A model generated the notes under the pieces. The model did no database searches. It saw only the letters and a list, made by a program, of their open reading frames with translations, and was not told the DNA's origin. Shown here one piece after another: positions 1 through 9,780 of a stretch of DNA of 64,000 nt. This DNA comes from JAQWCH01 sp050952725 (GTDB lineage Bacteria > Bacillota_I > Bacilli_A > RFN20 > CAG-826), in NCBI GenBank assembly GCA_050952725.1, contig JBMNLN010000001.1, positions 1,178,001 through 1,242,000 on the forward strand, in the 5' to 3' direction. A program made the translations under genes and the position numbers. Position 1 is the stretch's first letter. Each line of letters begins with the position of its first letter.

Positions 1-971
1 GGCATGACAATCGGTTGACGCGGATATTGACTCGCATTGGCGACACCGAGCTCAATCATCGCCTCATATTCTTCATAAGGCTGATTAAGAAACGGCAAAT
101 ACTGCACCCAATCGACCACCATATAATCGGTTTCAAAGTTGGATAGTCCGACAAAACCGGCATTATTCGGAAACCAATTTCCGAGCCAGAGCCGACCGCT
201 GACCTTGGGGACAAAACTGTCATGAACCGCGGTCACATAGCCATCGAGCGAATAAACCACCATCTCTGGATCAGTATACCAATCAAAGGCGAAGGTATGG
301 AATTGATTGTCATTTAAATACGCGGTTTTTCCTGCAGTCGCCTCAAACACAGAAATGTCGCTGGAGATCATCAATGATTCCGTCACATAATTGGTATTCA
401 AGATGTTTTTAAAAGAGATCACACCGCGGCGATTGCCACCTGGCAATTCAATATCAATTTCATGGTTATCCCGTTCCGCTTGACCATCGACGAGGCGATT
501 CATATAAGTCCAAAAAGCCGTGCAGGCTCCTTGGCGGGGGAGGGGCTTCATCTTGACTTCATAATGACCTGGACCCGTAGCGAATTTGGAGATTAAAGCC
601 GCTCCAGTATTGCGCCCATCTTTTAAACTTCCTAAACCGCGCACCTCGCCGCGCGTGTAGTATTGCCCATGACCGCGTAAGAGCAGATGACCTGCATCGG
701 TATAAAAGACATTTTCCGGAATGACTCCGCCATTGCCATTTCCCCAAGCTCCTGCGCCAATGTTCCAATCATCAAAGGCGACACCATCGCTAAAATCATC
801 AAAGAAAATATTTGTTTGATCAACTTTAACGCCTGGTAAAATAAAGACTTCTTCTCCCACTTGTGGAACTCTGATTTCCCCTCGAGAATTACCCTCACAA
901 CTGGTAAGAAGGAGCAAAAGCAAGCAGGCTTGCATCAGGCGAGCGAACTTATTATAAGTATTGGTATTCAT
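1..971 (-). CDS. GH16 family secreted glycoside hydrolase lipoprotein (partial, runs off left edge)
   Basis: At least 323 codons are present; the 3' end lies outside the window. Residues 1-25 form a lipoprotein signal ending in LLTSC, with Cys25 as the lipidation site. The catalytic motif EIDIE at residues 171-175 matches the GH16 signature ExDxE, with Glu171 as nucleophile and Glu175 as acid/base. GH16 enzymes cut beta-1,3/1,4-glucans, agars or carrageenans; the substrate cannot be told here. The protein should sit on the outside of the membrane. ATG at 971 lies only 6 bases after a TATAAT box and has no ribosome binding site, so the mRNA is probably leaderless. It is divergent from a sugar-binding lipoprotein gene. 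Confidence 0.85.
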   Translation of the reverse strand, partial: MNTNTYNKFARLMQACLLLLLLTSCEGNSRGEIRVPQVGEEVFILPGVKVDQTNIFFDDFSDGVAFDDWNIGAGAWGNGNGGVIPENVFYTDAGHLLLRGHGQYYTRGEVRGLGSLKDGRNTGAALISKFATGPGHYEVKMKPLPRQGACTAFWTYMNRLVDGQAERDNHEIDIELPGGNRRGVISFKNILNTNYVTESLMISSDISVFEATAGKTAYLNDNQFHTFAFDWYTDPEMVVYSLDGYVTAVHDSFVPKVSGRLWLGNWFPNNAGFVGLSNFETDYMVVDWVQYLPFLNQPYEEYEAMIELGVANASQYPRQPIVM

Positions 972-977
972 GCTTAA

Positions 978-1006
978 ATTATAAAGTGACCCCGCAGTAA
1001 TAACAA
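978..1006 (-). promoter_or_regulatory. Promoter of the GH16 gene, giving a leaderless mRNA
   Basis: On the minus strand, TTGTTA (1001-1006), a 17-bp spacer and TATAAT (978-983) form a good sigma-70-type promoter. Only 6 bases separate the -10 box from the ATG, so transcription should start at or within a base of the start codon. Confidence 0.7.
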
Positions 1007-1019
1007 TGTATTTTTCGTT

Positions 1020-1061
1020 TAGTGAAAAAATGCTGCTTTTATTCACTATTTATATTATAAT
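1020..1061 (+). promoter_or_regulatory. Promoter region of the sugar-binding protein gene with an operator-like dyad
   Basis: TATAAT at 1056-1061 is a likely -10 box for the rightward gene. No good -35 is seen. The -35 region is instead covered by an inverted repeat, TAGTGAA (1020-1026) and TTCACTA (1042-1048), with 15 bases between the arms. This looks like a regulator site for sugar-controlled expression. The regulator is not in the window. Confidence 0.45.
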
Positions 1062-1120
1062 ATATATTGAAAGTAATTTTACCAAAGTCATTTCGCTTGA
1101 ATTTCAAAGGAGATGCATTC

Positions 1121-2572
1121 ATGAAACCTAACTACTCGTTTTTGATGCTTGGAGCGGTCAGCCTTCTATCGGCAAGTGTTTTGAGTTCCTGTCATAAGGT
1201 AGTCAATGATGAGCACACCTTAAATGTTGTTTGTCTCAACGCTGGATACGGACGAGAATGGATTGATGCTGCCGTAGCCATTTGGGAACGAGATAATCCC
1301 GATTATCGAGTCAACCTCAATGCCACTGCCGATGCGAAAACGGTAATTCAAAGCAATATATTCAAGGCGGGTAATATCGATGATGTTTACATCTCAGTAG
1401 GAGCCGATTGGAAAAAATATGCAGGTGGTGACCGCCTTTTAGCCCTCGATGACCTTTTGCAAGAAACAGTTGATGGGGTGAAGGTCATCGACAAAATTAA
1501 CGATGAATATCAAGGTTCGATTCATTACCAAAATCGCCATGGAGAAACTCATACCTATCGCTTGCCTTGGACCTCGGGACTAGGGGGAATTTTCTATAAT
1601 GCGGTGATGTTTGCGGAAAATGGCTGGAATGTTCCAACTACATACGACCAACTCTTAACCCTTTGCCAAACGATTATCGAGGCGAATATCTATGTTGATC
1701 CAAGCGATCCAACTGAAGGCCGAGTTTATCCTTTTACTTTTACTGGCAATAACTCCGACTACTTCGACTACACCGTCTTTACCTGGTGGAGTCAATTAGC
1801 GGGAAAGGAGGCAATTGATCAGTTCTTGCAATACGATCAAGCTGATTATTTTGATGCTGAAATTAATCCGACTTATGCCAAATTAAAAACGGCAACTATG
1901 ATGTGGAGCCGATTATTCGGACCCGATTCGACCTTTGGTGATAAATTATATGACCCCGCTGATAAAAATCGCGGCAATCACGAGGCACAAAAGAATTTTA
2001 AAGCGGGCAAAGCGGCGATGATGTTTAATGGCGACTGGATTTATAACGAAATGCTCAAATACTCCAGCGATAATACGCTCCCGGCTAATTTCTCGGTTAA
2101 ATTGATGAATACCCCACTTGCTCCAGGAGCTTTAGAAGACGCTAAAAAGACGGCCTATATCATCGGTGAAGATCAATATATCGCCATTCCTGCTTCAACT
2201 ATTAAAGCTGATTTAGCCAAGTCCTTTATTAAAACTCTCATCTCCGATCAGGTGTTAAAAATTTTCAATGAACAGGCCCACGGTTTAATGGCCTATAAAC
2301 TTTCTGATGGTTCCATTTATCAAACCAGTGATGTTTTCGTCAATTCCTTGATTGATTATCGCACTAATTTGGAGACGACTTTTACCAATTATTCTACTTC
2401 TCCCTTATTCTTAAATGGTTTAGTCGACATTTGGGGAACGAGTAAACTTCGCCCCTTCCAATCTCTCAACAATGGCGGCAGTAAATCAGTCGATGCTTCT
2501 TTCCTCTCCATCAAAAACGAAGTTGCTCGACAATGGAGCTCCTGGACGAAATTGGCAGGTATCAATGAATAA
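1121..2572 (+). CDS. Extracellular sugar-binding lipoprotein (solute-binding protein family 1)
   Basis: A 483-residue ABC-type solute-binding protein. ATG at 1121 is chosen because AAAGGAGA lies just upstream and the protein then begins with a signal peptide ending SSC (Cys24). The body has the usual family layout, including a WTSGLGGIFYN segment and an aromatic-rich C-terminal half, as in oligosaccharide binders. Such proteins capture sugars at the membrane and hand them to two permeases, but no permease or ATPase gene is nearby, so its partner must be elsewhere. It overlaps the following GH94 phosphorylase gene by 8 bases, which suggests the captured ligand is the phosphorylase substrate (inference). 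Confidence 0.85.
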   Translation: MKPNYSFLMLGAVSLLSASVLSSCHKVVNDEHTLNVVCLNAGYGREWIDAAVAIWERDNPDYRVNLNATADAKTVIQSNIFKAGNIDDVYISVGADWKKYAGGDRLLALDDLLQETVDGVKVIDKINDEYQGSIHYQNRHGETHTYRLPWTSGLGGIFYNAVMFAENGWNVPTTYDQLLTLCQTIIEANIYVDPSDPTEGRVYPFTFTGNNSDYFDYTVFTWWSQLAGKEAIDQFLQYDQADYFDAEINPTYAKLKTATMMWSRLFGPDSTFGDKLYDPADKNRGNHEAQKNFKAGKAAMMFNGDWIYNEMLKYSSDNTLPANFSVKLMNTPLAPGALEDAKKTAYIIGEDQYIAIPASTIKADLAKSFIKTLISDQVLKIFNEQAHGLMAYKLSDGSIYQTSDVFVNSLIDYRTNLETTFTNYSTSPLFLNGLVDIWGTSKLRPFQSLNNGGSKSVDASFLSIKNEVARQWSSWTKLAGINE

Positions 2573-5069
2573 GAACGAAATTCAAGAAATCTTAAGTCTT
2601 TATCGCCTCGCCAAAAAAACTAGGCGCCAACAAGACGAGCGCCACAAACTCCCATCCGAGGCATACTTCTTAAAAGATGGGGTGATTTTAGTCGGGCAAA
2701 ATCCCTTTGGTGACGCCCGTTTTCCCTATGCGCATGACGGCCTAACTCTTTGGGCGTATGCTTCCGGGTATCTCACCCTTAACGAATCGAACTTCTTTAT
2801 TATTTCCCCCACGCAAGAGGGAAAAGAACCCTACTTTGCTTGTTATGGGGGAATCAAAAATAAAAAGGATCGCTATCAAGTCATCTCCATCACGGGTGTT
2901 AGTGATACTGAATACGGGGAGAAATTTGAAAAATATTGTATTTTCACGCCGGCTTATGCGCTTTATCTGCGCAAAGTCAACGGACTTTTATTCGCTTTAA
3001 AAACGACCGTGAATCAAAAAAAGCAAATGATCATCTCTACCGCGGTCATCAATCAATCCGCGCAAACCAAGGATGTTTACCTCTCCTTATATTTCAATCC
3101 CCTTTTAATGCATAGCAGTTTTGAAAATGAGGAGATGAAATGGTTTCGCAAGAGTTCGCTAACTGCTGATGGCTGTCTGCTCCAAAGCGATGAAGACATC
3201 ACAAGGGAGATTGCTTTCAATCACTACGCCCTTTTAAAAAGAGCGACCAACGGCCAAACGCAAGCGACGACTTCACGGATGTACTATGTCGGGGATAAAA
3301 ATCAATCGCTGAGTAAATCACAATGCCTCCGTCGAGGAGAATTTGCCTTCCGTCCCCAGACAAGTCAGTTTATCGATATGGCCTGCTATGGCGATCTCAA
3401 TGCAAAAACGCTAGCCAAAGGTGAATTTTTATTTGCTAATTTCGCGATTGGATTTGCGAACTCGCCAGAGGAACTAAGCCACCTTATTCTCCAACCCAAC
3501 GATAATTTTTATGATTATCAAACCATATTGGAACGGCATTACCAAATTCTCAGGCATCCGAAAAAATCTCTGCAAATCGCCTTTAAATCGCTGAAAACTC
3601 CTCAAATTAACGATGCCTTATTCAACGCTTTCATCAAGAGCGTAATCCATCAAGTCAACTATTGTGCGGAAGCGAAAAATTCTTCTTTGATGCTCCTTGG
3701 CGTGCGCGATGCCGCGCAGATGTATGAGGCTTCACTGCTTTGGCATCCGCAAGCGGTTCGCACCTATATTATCAATCTGTTAAACTTTTTAGATCCCTCA
3801 GGCAGAATGCCGCGGCAAATCTCCATCCCGAAAAAGCAAACCGAAGTTGTGATGGATAACCGAGCCTTTATCGATCAAGGGCAATGGATTATCTCTTTAG
3901 TTTATAAATATCTAGTTTACACAGATGACTTCACCCTGCTTGATGAACCGTGCACCTACTGTGAATTAATCGGGCTTAATCGAGGAAGAATGCTTGCAAA
4001 GACTTCTTCGGTTTATCAGCACCTTGAAGAAATCATGGCATTTTTACTCGCTAATCTCGATCAGGAAACCAATTGTCTTCATACTTTATATGGCGATTGG
4101 AATGATGCTGTCGATGGTCTGGGGATCAGCCGTGACCCCAAGAAAGAATTCGGCAATGGCGTCAGTGCGATGGCCACATATCATCTCTATAAAAATCTCT
4201 TTGAATTTAGTCAGATTGCCCAAGCACATAAAAAGGAATATCAAGCCTATCTGAAGATGCGCGAACGGGTGTTACAGGGAATTATGACCCATTTAATCGT
4301 CAGTCAAGGCGAGGAAAAACGCCTGATTCACGGCTGGGGAGAAAACCGCAGCTTTTATGTCGGTTCTTTCCAAGACGTCGACTTAAAAGCCCGTCACTCA
4401 GCCACGAGTAATGCCTTTTATGTGATTTCGGGGGTTTATCAGCGCCACCCCGAAATGAAACCGCATCTCCTCAAGGCGTTTTCAGCCCTCGATAGCCCAT
4501 ATGGCATCCGCACTTTCGATCACTATTTTGATAAAAAAGATGCGAAGGCCGTGGGGAGAATTGTCAATCTGCCCCCAGGCACCGCGGAAAATGCGGCGAC
4601 TTATCTCCACGCCAGCATGTTTGCCACGAAGGCTCTAGCGATGATGAATGAAGGCGAATTGATGTTCGCACAACTGATTAAACTTTTACCGCTAAGCCAT
4701 CAAACGATTTCGACTTCGCCCTTTGTCATGCCCAATTCCTATGGATATAATCGAGAACTCGGTATCGATGGGCAAAGCATGAATGATTGGTATACCGGAA
4801 GTGCTAACACTTTTATTAAACTGCTCGTCGATGACATTTTCGGTTTGCAGCCGCAAATCGGATCAGGCTTAAAAATCAATCCCCTCGAAAATTTCCCCAG
4901 CCAATCCGCCACGATTTCGTTAATGATAAAAAATCATCTCGTCAAAATGCGCTATCGCCAAGAAGGACGCGGTCACCGCCTCATCAAAGTCAATGGGGAA
5001 ACAATCACCAATAATTTGATTGACCTCAGCGAGTATCCCAAACACATTCTCATCGAAGTCAGCGATTAA
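2565..5069 (+). CDS. GH94 family disaccharide/oligosaccharide phosphorylase
   Basis: An 834-residue cytoplasmic protein without signal peptide. The motif GDWND (Asp511-Trp-Asn-Asp514) is the GH94 hallmark that carries the catalytic acid Asp; HGWGEN and GQSMNDWYTG also fit the family. GH94 enzymes split beta-linked disaccharides such as cellobiose, laminaribiose or chitobiose with phosphate, giving a sugar-1-phosphate and saving ATP. The specificity cannot be read from sequence. The start at 2565 overlaps the end of the binding-protein gene by 8 bases, so translation is probably coupled. A sugar-1-phosphate product could be used by the phosphohexomutase encoded at 12.6-14.0 kb. Confidence 0.88.
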   Translation: MNKNEIQEILSLYRLAKKTRRQQDERHKLPSEAYFLKDGVILVGQNPFGDARFPYAHDGLTLWAYASGYLTLNESNFFIISPTQEGKEPYFACYGGIKNKKDRYQVISITGVSDTEYGEKFEKYCIFTPAYALYLRKVNGLLFALKTTVNQKKQMIISTAVINQSAQTKDVYLSLYFNPLLMHSSFENEEMKWFRKSSLTADGCLLQSDEDITREIAFNHYALLKRATNGQTQATTSRMYYVGDKNQSLSKSQCLRRGEFAFRPQTSQFIDMACYGDLNAKTLAKGEFLFANFAIGFANSPEELSHLILQPNDNFYDYQTILERHYQILRHPKKSLQIAFKSLKTPQINDALFNAFIKSVIHQVNYCAEAKNSSLMLLGVRDAAQMYEASLLWHPQAVRTYIINLLNFLDPSGRMPRQISIPKKQTEVVMDNRAFIDQGQWIISLVYKYLVYTDDFTLLDEPCTYCELIGLNRGRMLAKTSSVYQHLEEIMAFLLANLDQETNCLHTLYGDWNDAVDGLGISRDPKKEFGNGVSAMATYHLYKNLFEFSQIAQAHKKEYQAYLKMRERVLQGIMTHLIVSQGEEKRLIHGWGENRSFYVGSFQDVDLKARHSATSNAFYVISGVYQRHPEMKPHLLKAFSALDSPYGIRTFDHYFDKKDAKAVGRIVNLPPGTAENAATYLHASMFATKALAMMNEGELMFAQLIKLLPLSHQTISTSPFVMPNSYGYNRELGIDGQSMNDWYTGSANTFIKLLVDDIFGLQPQIGSGLKINPLENFPSQSATISLMIKNHLVKMRYRQEGRGHRLIKVNGETITNNLIDLSEYPKHILIEVSD

Positions 5070-5091
5070 GCGCGCATGACACCATCATCAA

Positions 5092-5117
5092 AAACACACC
5101 ATGTAGGTGTGTTTTTT
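5092..5117. terminator. Bidirectional terminator between GH94 and GH84 genes
   Basis: AAACACACC (5092-5100) pairs with GGTGTGTTT (5106-5114) around a 5-base loop. A T-run follows on the plus strand and an equivalent T-run on the minus strand, so it can end both convergent transcripts. Confidence 0.85.
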
Positions 5118-5138
5118 CAAAAAGGAGTAAGGGTCAGT

Positions 5139-8100
5139 TTATATTGTTACGCTGGCCAGTGCCACCCAATGCGGGGTAGTCACCCCCGTCCCATTGCGCA
5201 AGCGCAAATAGCGAAAGGTAATCGCCTCAGTGAAAGTCAACTCAAGCAAATTAGCCGTGTTTCCCGTACACAAAGAAAACCAATGTTCACCCTCGCAGGA
5301 GTATTCCACCTCGGATAAGTAACAATCAAGCAAATAGGGTTCACTCGACTCGGGAAGACCATTGTAATAGAGAATTCGCAATTGATTGGTAGTTTTTTCC
5401 TCGCGATAATCGATGGTCACTTGACCATTGGGTTCGGCCCCACTGGCAAACCATAAAAAGGTGTGATCATCGTCATCGAAGACATCAGCAACCGTGCCTT
5501 GGTAAATCCCACTAAAGCCGGTATAGGTTAATTTCGGCTGGTCCTTAACCTCATTTAAGGTAATTTCCGCTACCGAAACCCAGCGCGATAAGGCCCAGGC
5601 GGTGTTATTGGTTAACCGCAGATAGCGATACCTTAGCGGGGCATCAAGCCATTCTTGGTAGAATTGATTGGAGGTAACATCAGCGATTTTGCTAAATGTC
5701 ACCCCATCGACTGAGCCTTCAATTAACGGCATATAACAAGGACTTTCATCAAGCGGATAAGCGTTTTTAAAGATGATTTCAAGCGCCGCAATCGTTTGCA
5801 CGCTGCGATAATCAATTTCAATATAAGCACCCGCTGCAGGATAATCATTAAACCAGCAATAAGAGGCTTGATCACCATCAAACATCAGGGCAATCTCCCC
5901 TTGATAGATGCCATTAATCCCCGAAGTGGTGACTTTTTTCGCATCGTGGGGAATATGATTAAGATAGATTTCAGCGAGGGAAATCCACCACGCTAACGTC
6001 GCTCCGGTAAAATTACCTAAGCGGATAAAACGCGCGGAAACGGGTTGGTCGCGATAATCGAGTTCGAGCAAATTGCTATTTTGACTCGCTAGAGGAGTAA
6101 AGGTATGACCATCGAGGGAAATATCGATATTGGGGAAATAACAAGATTCACCATATTGATTTTTGTAGACGAGTTTTAAAGATGTAATCTCCTGTTCTTC
6201 TTCCAGATCAATCTGCAGATAGGATTGATCGGGCGCATACCCCTCAAGCATCATGAAGGTGTTCTCATTTTGATCAAAGATATCCGCGATGCTACCTTGA
6301 TAAATGCTCTCAAAGCCCCGATAGATGACCCCGGTGGGAAGCCCTGCTAAGAGTTTGGCCTCGTAATCAATTTCCAAGGCGATATTGTTTAAAAACGGGG
6401 TCAAAACCACATTGGCAACTTCAACTGGTTTTAAAGTTTCATCACAGGTGACATAATCTAAAACAATCGCCTGATGAGTAGCGATGCGAGCGCGATGGTT
6501 TTGGGCTTCTTCCAAAGCCTCACGAAGATCTTGCACCTCATTGGCCTTGACCATATCCTCTAAATGAAGATAATCAATCGTGGTTAAGCAGGTATCCTTA
6601 ACCGCGAGTAAATACGGTTGCAATTGTTTTACCAATTTGCGATTGCTCGCCTTCTTCAATAAAGTATCGACGTCATCCATCGTCGCGGTTAGTTCTGCAA
6701 CAAGGGCTGCTTTAATCGCAGTCAGGGGTTGCGCATTATTTTTGGCTTCGTAATATTGGGAGATTAATCCTTTTAAAAGCGGCGATTCTTCAAAGTAATC
6801 ATCTGCTAAATACTTGGTGGCATTGGCCAAATAGGAACAGACATGTTTTAAAGCATCACTTTCATCTTTTTCCATCCGTAAAAACGCTGCATGATGGGAG
6901 GCATCCACCGCGAAATCGCGATAATTCCACGCATAATCTAAACATTGAAAAATCGCTAAATAACTCGGATAAGGAAGCACTTGTGGATTGGAAATCACCC
7001 CGAGGAAAGGAGCGTCTTCATCAGGATAATTCTCATCGAGCATTTCCCCTTTTGACATGATAATTCGCGTCGGCATGTAGTCGTTGACTGGCCAATTCAA
7101 CCAGTAGATCGGTTTTCGACCCGTATGTTGAAAAAACACATCGAACTCGCCTGTCGAGACCGCACTGGTGACATCATAACCGGTCCAAAACAGATCGACA
7201 TCCGCGTCGAGTTGCCCTTTAAAATGATCGAGATAATCCAGGGGAATGCCTAAACGCGTCGCTCCCGCCCCGCAGTAGCATGAGGGGGTTAAAACAATGC
7301 GACCACAATCACCTTTATTCCGCGCCCAAGCCGCGAGGTCATTCATGAAATTCACATGCAATTCCGGATCCACCGTCTCTCCGATGACATCATCAGCAGA
7401 GACGAAAAAATGACGCACACCACATTGATAAGCTTGTTCGAATTTATTTAAGAAATCCTGCAGATCAGCGCTGTAATTTTCGCTAGTAAAAGCGCGTGTT
7501 TCCACGGGGTTCAAGCCGTAATATAAATCGATCTTACGCGCTTGGGCCGTCTTGACGATATCTTGCAGCATCACCACTTCATCGGCTGGGAGTAATTCAC
7601 GCCATGAAGTGCGAAAATACGGATCGTGACGCGGACCATAAAAGAAAGAATTCGCTTTGTAATACGAGAGGAATTTAAGCATGTCATTGATTTCAAAATT
7701 GTTATAAGGCACACCGTAGAGACCTTCAATCACCCCGCGATAAAGAGAATTCGCGTAGTCATTAATGGTCAACATGCGCAGATGGGAAGAAGACTGGGTC
7801 CAAATTTCACGCAGAGTTTGTAAACCATAAAAACAAGCCCGGTCACTAATCCCCTTGATGGAAATTCCCGCGGCATCGATTTCTAAACTATAAGCATCGA
7901 GGCGACTCGCATAAGGAATCGCTTGATCGACTTCTAAGACGACTTTAAAAGGAGCAAAACCAGTTTTTGTCGAAGCCACAACTGGTTTTAAAGCGAGGAC
8001 TTCAAAGGCTTCTTTCCTCGTGTCTTGAGCGATATCCAAAGAAAAATCCAAGGCGATTTTGCCGGGGATTTCCACTAAATCATCGCCATAATGAAGTTGA

Positions 8101-8216
8101 TGAACCGCTGGATAAATCTCATACGTTATCGATGCTGCGCACGGGCGCGCCTTGACTTGATAAAGCGGGGTTGAAAGGGGGACAAGTCCAAGTATCAACC
8201 AGAAAATTCTACGCAT
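5139..8216 (-). CDS. Secreted GH84 beta-N-acetylglucosaminidase with three discoidin-like modules
   Basis: A 1025-residue secreted protein. ATG at 8216 is chosen: GGAGGTG lies upstream and the product then starts with a signal peptide (about residues 1-26). Domains in order: a GH20b-like N-terminal alpha/beta domain (about 30-150), a GH84 catalytic barrel (about 155-460) starting at RGVIEGLYG and carrying the adjacent catalytic aspartates Asp275-Asp276 (SADDVIGE), a helical region, then three repeats of about 120-140 residues, each beginning near GIYQG and resembling F5/8C (CBM32) carbohydrate-binding modules. GH84 enzymes remove GlcNAc from glycans, mucin or glycoproteins. It overlaps the leucine-rich-repeat lipoprotein gene by 8 bases and is the last gene of a three-gene operon. 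Confidence 0.85.
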   Translation of the reverse strand: MRRIFWLILGLVPLSTPLYQVKARPCAASITYEIYPAVHQLHYGDDLVEIPGKIALDFSLDIAQDTRKEAFEVLALKPVVASTKTGFAPFKVVLEVDQAIPYASRLDAYSLEIDAAGISIKGISDRACFYGLQTLREIWTQSSSHLRMLTINDYANSLYRGVIEGLYGVPYNNFEINDMLKFLSYYKANSFFYGPRHDPYFRTSWRELLPADEVVMLQDIVKTAQARKIDLYYGLNPVETRAFTSENYSADLQDFLNKFEQAYQCGVRHFFVSADDVIGETVDPELHVNFMNDLAAWARNKGDCGRIVLTPSCYCGAGATRLGIPLDYLDHFKGQLDADVDLFWTGYDVTSAVSTGEFDVFFQHTGRKPIYWLNWPVNDYMPTRIIMSKGEMLDENYPDEDAPFLGVISNPQVLPYPSYLAIFQCLDYAWNYRDFAVDASHHAAFLRMEKDESDALKHVCSYLANATKYLADDYFEESPLLKGLISQYYEAKNNAQPLTAIKAALVAELTATMDDVDTLLKKASNRKLVKQLQPYLLAVKDTCLTTIDYLHLEDMVKANEVQDLREALEEAQNHRARIATHQAIVLDYVTCDETLKPVEVANVVLTPFLNNIALEIDYEAKLLAGLPTGVIYRGFESIYQGSIADIFDQNENTFMMLEGYAPDQSYLQIDLEEEQEITSLKLVYKNQYGESCYFPNIDISLDGHTFTPLASQNSNLLELDYRDQPVSARFIRLGNFTGATLAWWISLAEIYLNHIPHDAKKVTTSGINGIYQGEIALMFDGDQASYCWFNDYPAAGAYIEIDYRSVQTIAALEIIFKNAYPLDESPCYMPLIEGSVDGVTFSKIADVTSNQFYQEWLDAPLRYRYLRLTNNTAWALSRWVSVAEITLNEVKDQPKLTYTGFSGIYQGTVADVFDDDDHTFLWFASGAEPNGQVTIDYREEKTTNQLRILYYNGLPESSEPYLLDCYLSEVEYSCEGEHWFSLCTGNTANLLELTFTEAITFRYLRLRNGTGVTTPHWVALASVTI

Positions 8217-9780
8217 CAAGGCCACCTCCAAAATCAACCTCAGAAAAAGTAAAACCATCTTCAAAGATGATGCTGTGGTAATCCGTTTCCGAGCCGCGAT
8301 AATTAACCCGCGTAAGCGTCAGATGGGCAAAAGCACCAGTTCCAACCGTCGCTAAAGAATGCGGTAAAGTTAGAACGTTAATGCGCGGGAGCTGCTCGAA
8401 ATCGGCCGTTCCAAAGAAAAGATAACTCGGTAAACTGTTCACGCCATCGAGAACATAGACGAGTAAATCATCGCTTTTACCCGCTTGGGTAAAGACATCA
8501 TTGCCACATGAGAAAGGCTGCAGATTAACTGAAGCGATTTCTAGGGAGAGCAAGTTGGCACAACCGAAGAAAGCCCGCGGTTGTAAAGTTGTCAGAGCCC
8601 GACCTAAATATAGGCGTTTTAAAGCCTGCGCACCAGCAAAAGCCGCCGCGTTAACCGCCGTGACTTGATCAGGGATAATTAAATCAACTAAGGCATTATG
8701 GTAAAAAGCGCGCACGCCGATTTCCCGCAACGTTTCGGGAAATTGCACCCAAGCAAGCGATTGCGCATGCGCGAAAGTTTCATCGCTAATCACCGTTAAT
8801 TTACTAGGACTTAAATCTAGGCCACATAAGCGTGAATAAGCAAAGGCGCGCTCGCCGATGAAGGCTAAATTTTCATTGACGCGCAGGTGTTTAATTGCGG
8901 CAAAGCCAAAGGCATCTTCGCCGATTGTTCTTAAGTTGGCCGGCAGTGTTAATTCGCTAAAACTCGTGCGATAAAAAGCAAAAAGACCAATTTCTTCTAC
9001 TGTGTCAGGCAGACTTAAGGTGGTGAACCCCTCGACATTGTGAAAGGCGTGATCACCAATCGCGGTCACAGGGCAATTTTCATCAAAATAAACATGATTG
9101 ATTTTAGGAATGAAGTTTGGTTCATTGACATTTGGATAAAACAAACGGTTTGGTAATCGTTGGACATGGGGACCAAAATAAACATTCATCCCGATATAAT
9201 TGGGATCGAACGGGGGATAAAACACCCAGTTACGACCTTGGAAATCCTCCAAGTTTTCACAATCATAATAGAGATTTTCGATATTTGACAAAGAGAATGT
9301 CCCATGGGCGATTTTAGTAATCGAGGCGGGTAAATAAACATCTTTAAGCCAAGTCAATTCGCTAAAGGCTCCCACCCCTTCGGCGGCCTGGGCGATTTCT
9401 TTGACTGGTTTCCCCTGATAGATGGGCGGGATGATTAAAGTCGGTTGGGCAAGGCGGCGATCCGCCCCTAATTCATCGCTGACGATGTAATAAGTTCCAT
9501 CATCGCTTAAAGTGAATTTGAGATTTAAATTCCATTCACTGGCAAGAAAGGTGGGAAAACTGCGAAACTCCGGCGCCTGATAAAGATGATCATCAACGAC
9601 ATTTTCCGGACTATTTCTGACGATTTCCTCTAGAGGTGATTCACTGCTTTCGCTGAGCGAACTCGAGGAATGACCATCGCCACCTGAAGAATTATCGCTA
9701 CTAAGTGCTGGTTTTTGACGGCATCCCGATAAGCACCCGAAAAAACAGATAATTGCCAATAAGGCAGACGTTTTTTTCAT
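8209..9780 (-). CDS. BspA-like leucine-rich-repeat (LRR_5) surface lipoprotein
   Basis: 523 residues. The N-terminus is a lipoprotein signal (SGC near residue 20) followed by a Ser/Asp-rich linker to about residue 55, which would lift the protein off the membrane. The remainder is made of tandem LRR_5-type repeats of about 23 residues, with recurrent patterns such as IGDHAF, IGERAF and IGVRAFYHN, typical of BspA-like proteins. Members bind host proteins, other cells or polysaccharide surfaces. The gene overlaps the upstream surface-protein gene by one base (TAATG) and the downstream GH84 gene by 8 bases, so the three are made together. The binding target is unknown. Confidence 0.85.
   Translation of the reverse strand: MKKTSALLAIICFFGCLSGCRQKPALSSDNSSGGDGHSSSSLSESSESPLEEIVRNSPENVVDDHLYQAPEFRSFPTFLASEWNLNLKFTLSDDGTYYIVSDELGADRRLAQPTLIIPPIYQGKPVKEIAQAAEGVGAFSELTWLKDVYLPASITKIAHGTFSLSNIENLYYDCENLEDFQGRNWVFYPPFDPNYIGMNVYFGPHVQRLPNRLFYPNVNEPNFIPKINHVYFDENCPVTAIGDHAFHNVEGFTTLSLPDTVEEIGLFAFYRTSFSELTLPANLRTIGEDAFGFAAIKHLRVNENLAFIGERAFAYSRLCGLDLSPSKLTVISDETFAHAQSLAWVQFPETLREIGVRAFYHNALVDLIIPDQVTAVNAAAFAGAQALKRLYLGRALTTLQPRAFFGCANLLSLEIASVNLQPFSCGNDVFTQAGKSDDLLVYVLDGVNSLPSYLFFGTADFEQLPRINVLTLPHSLATVGTGAFAHLTLTRVNYRGSETDYHSIIFEDGFTFSEVDFGGGLDA

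Noticed and set aside
9660..9720. Ser-rich repeats after lipoprotein Cys as DNA repeats
   Set aside because: They are low-complexity linkers found in several lipoproteins and not a mobile repeat.
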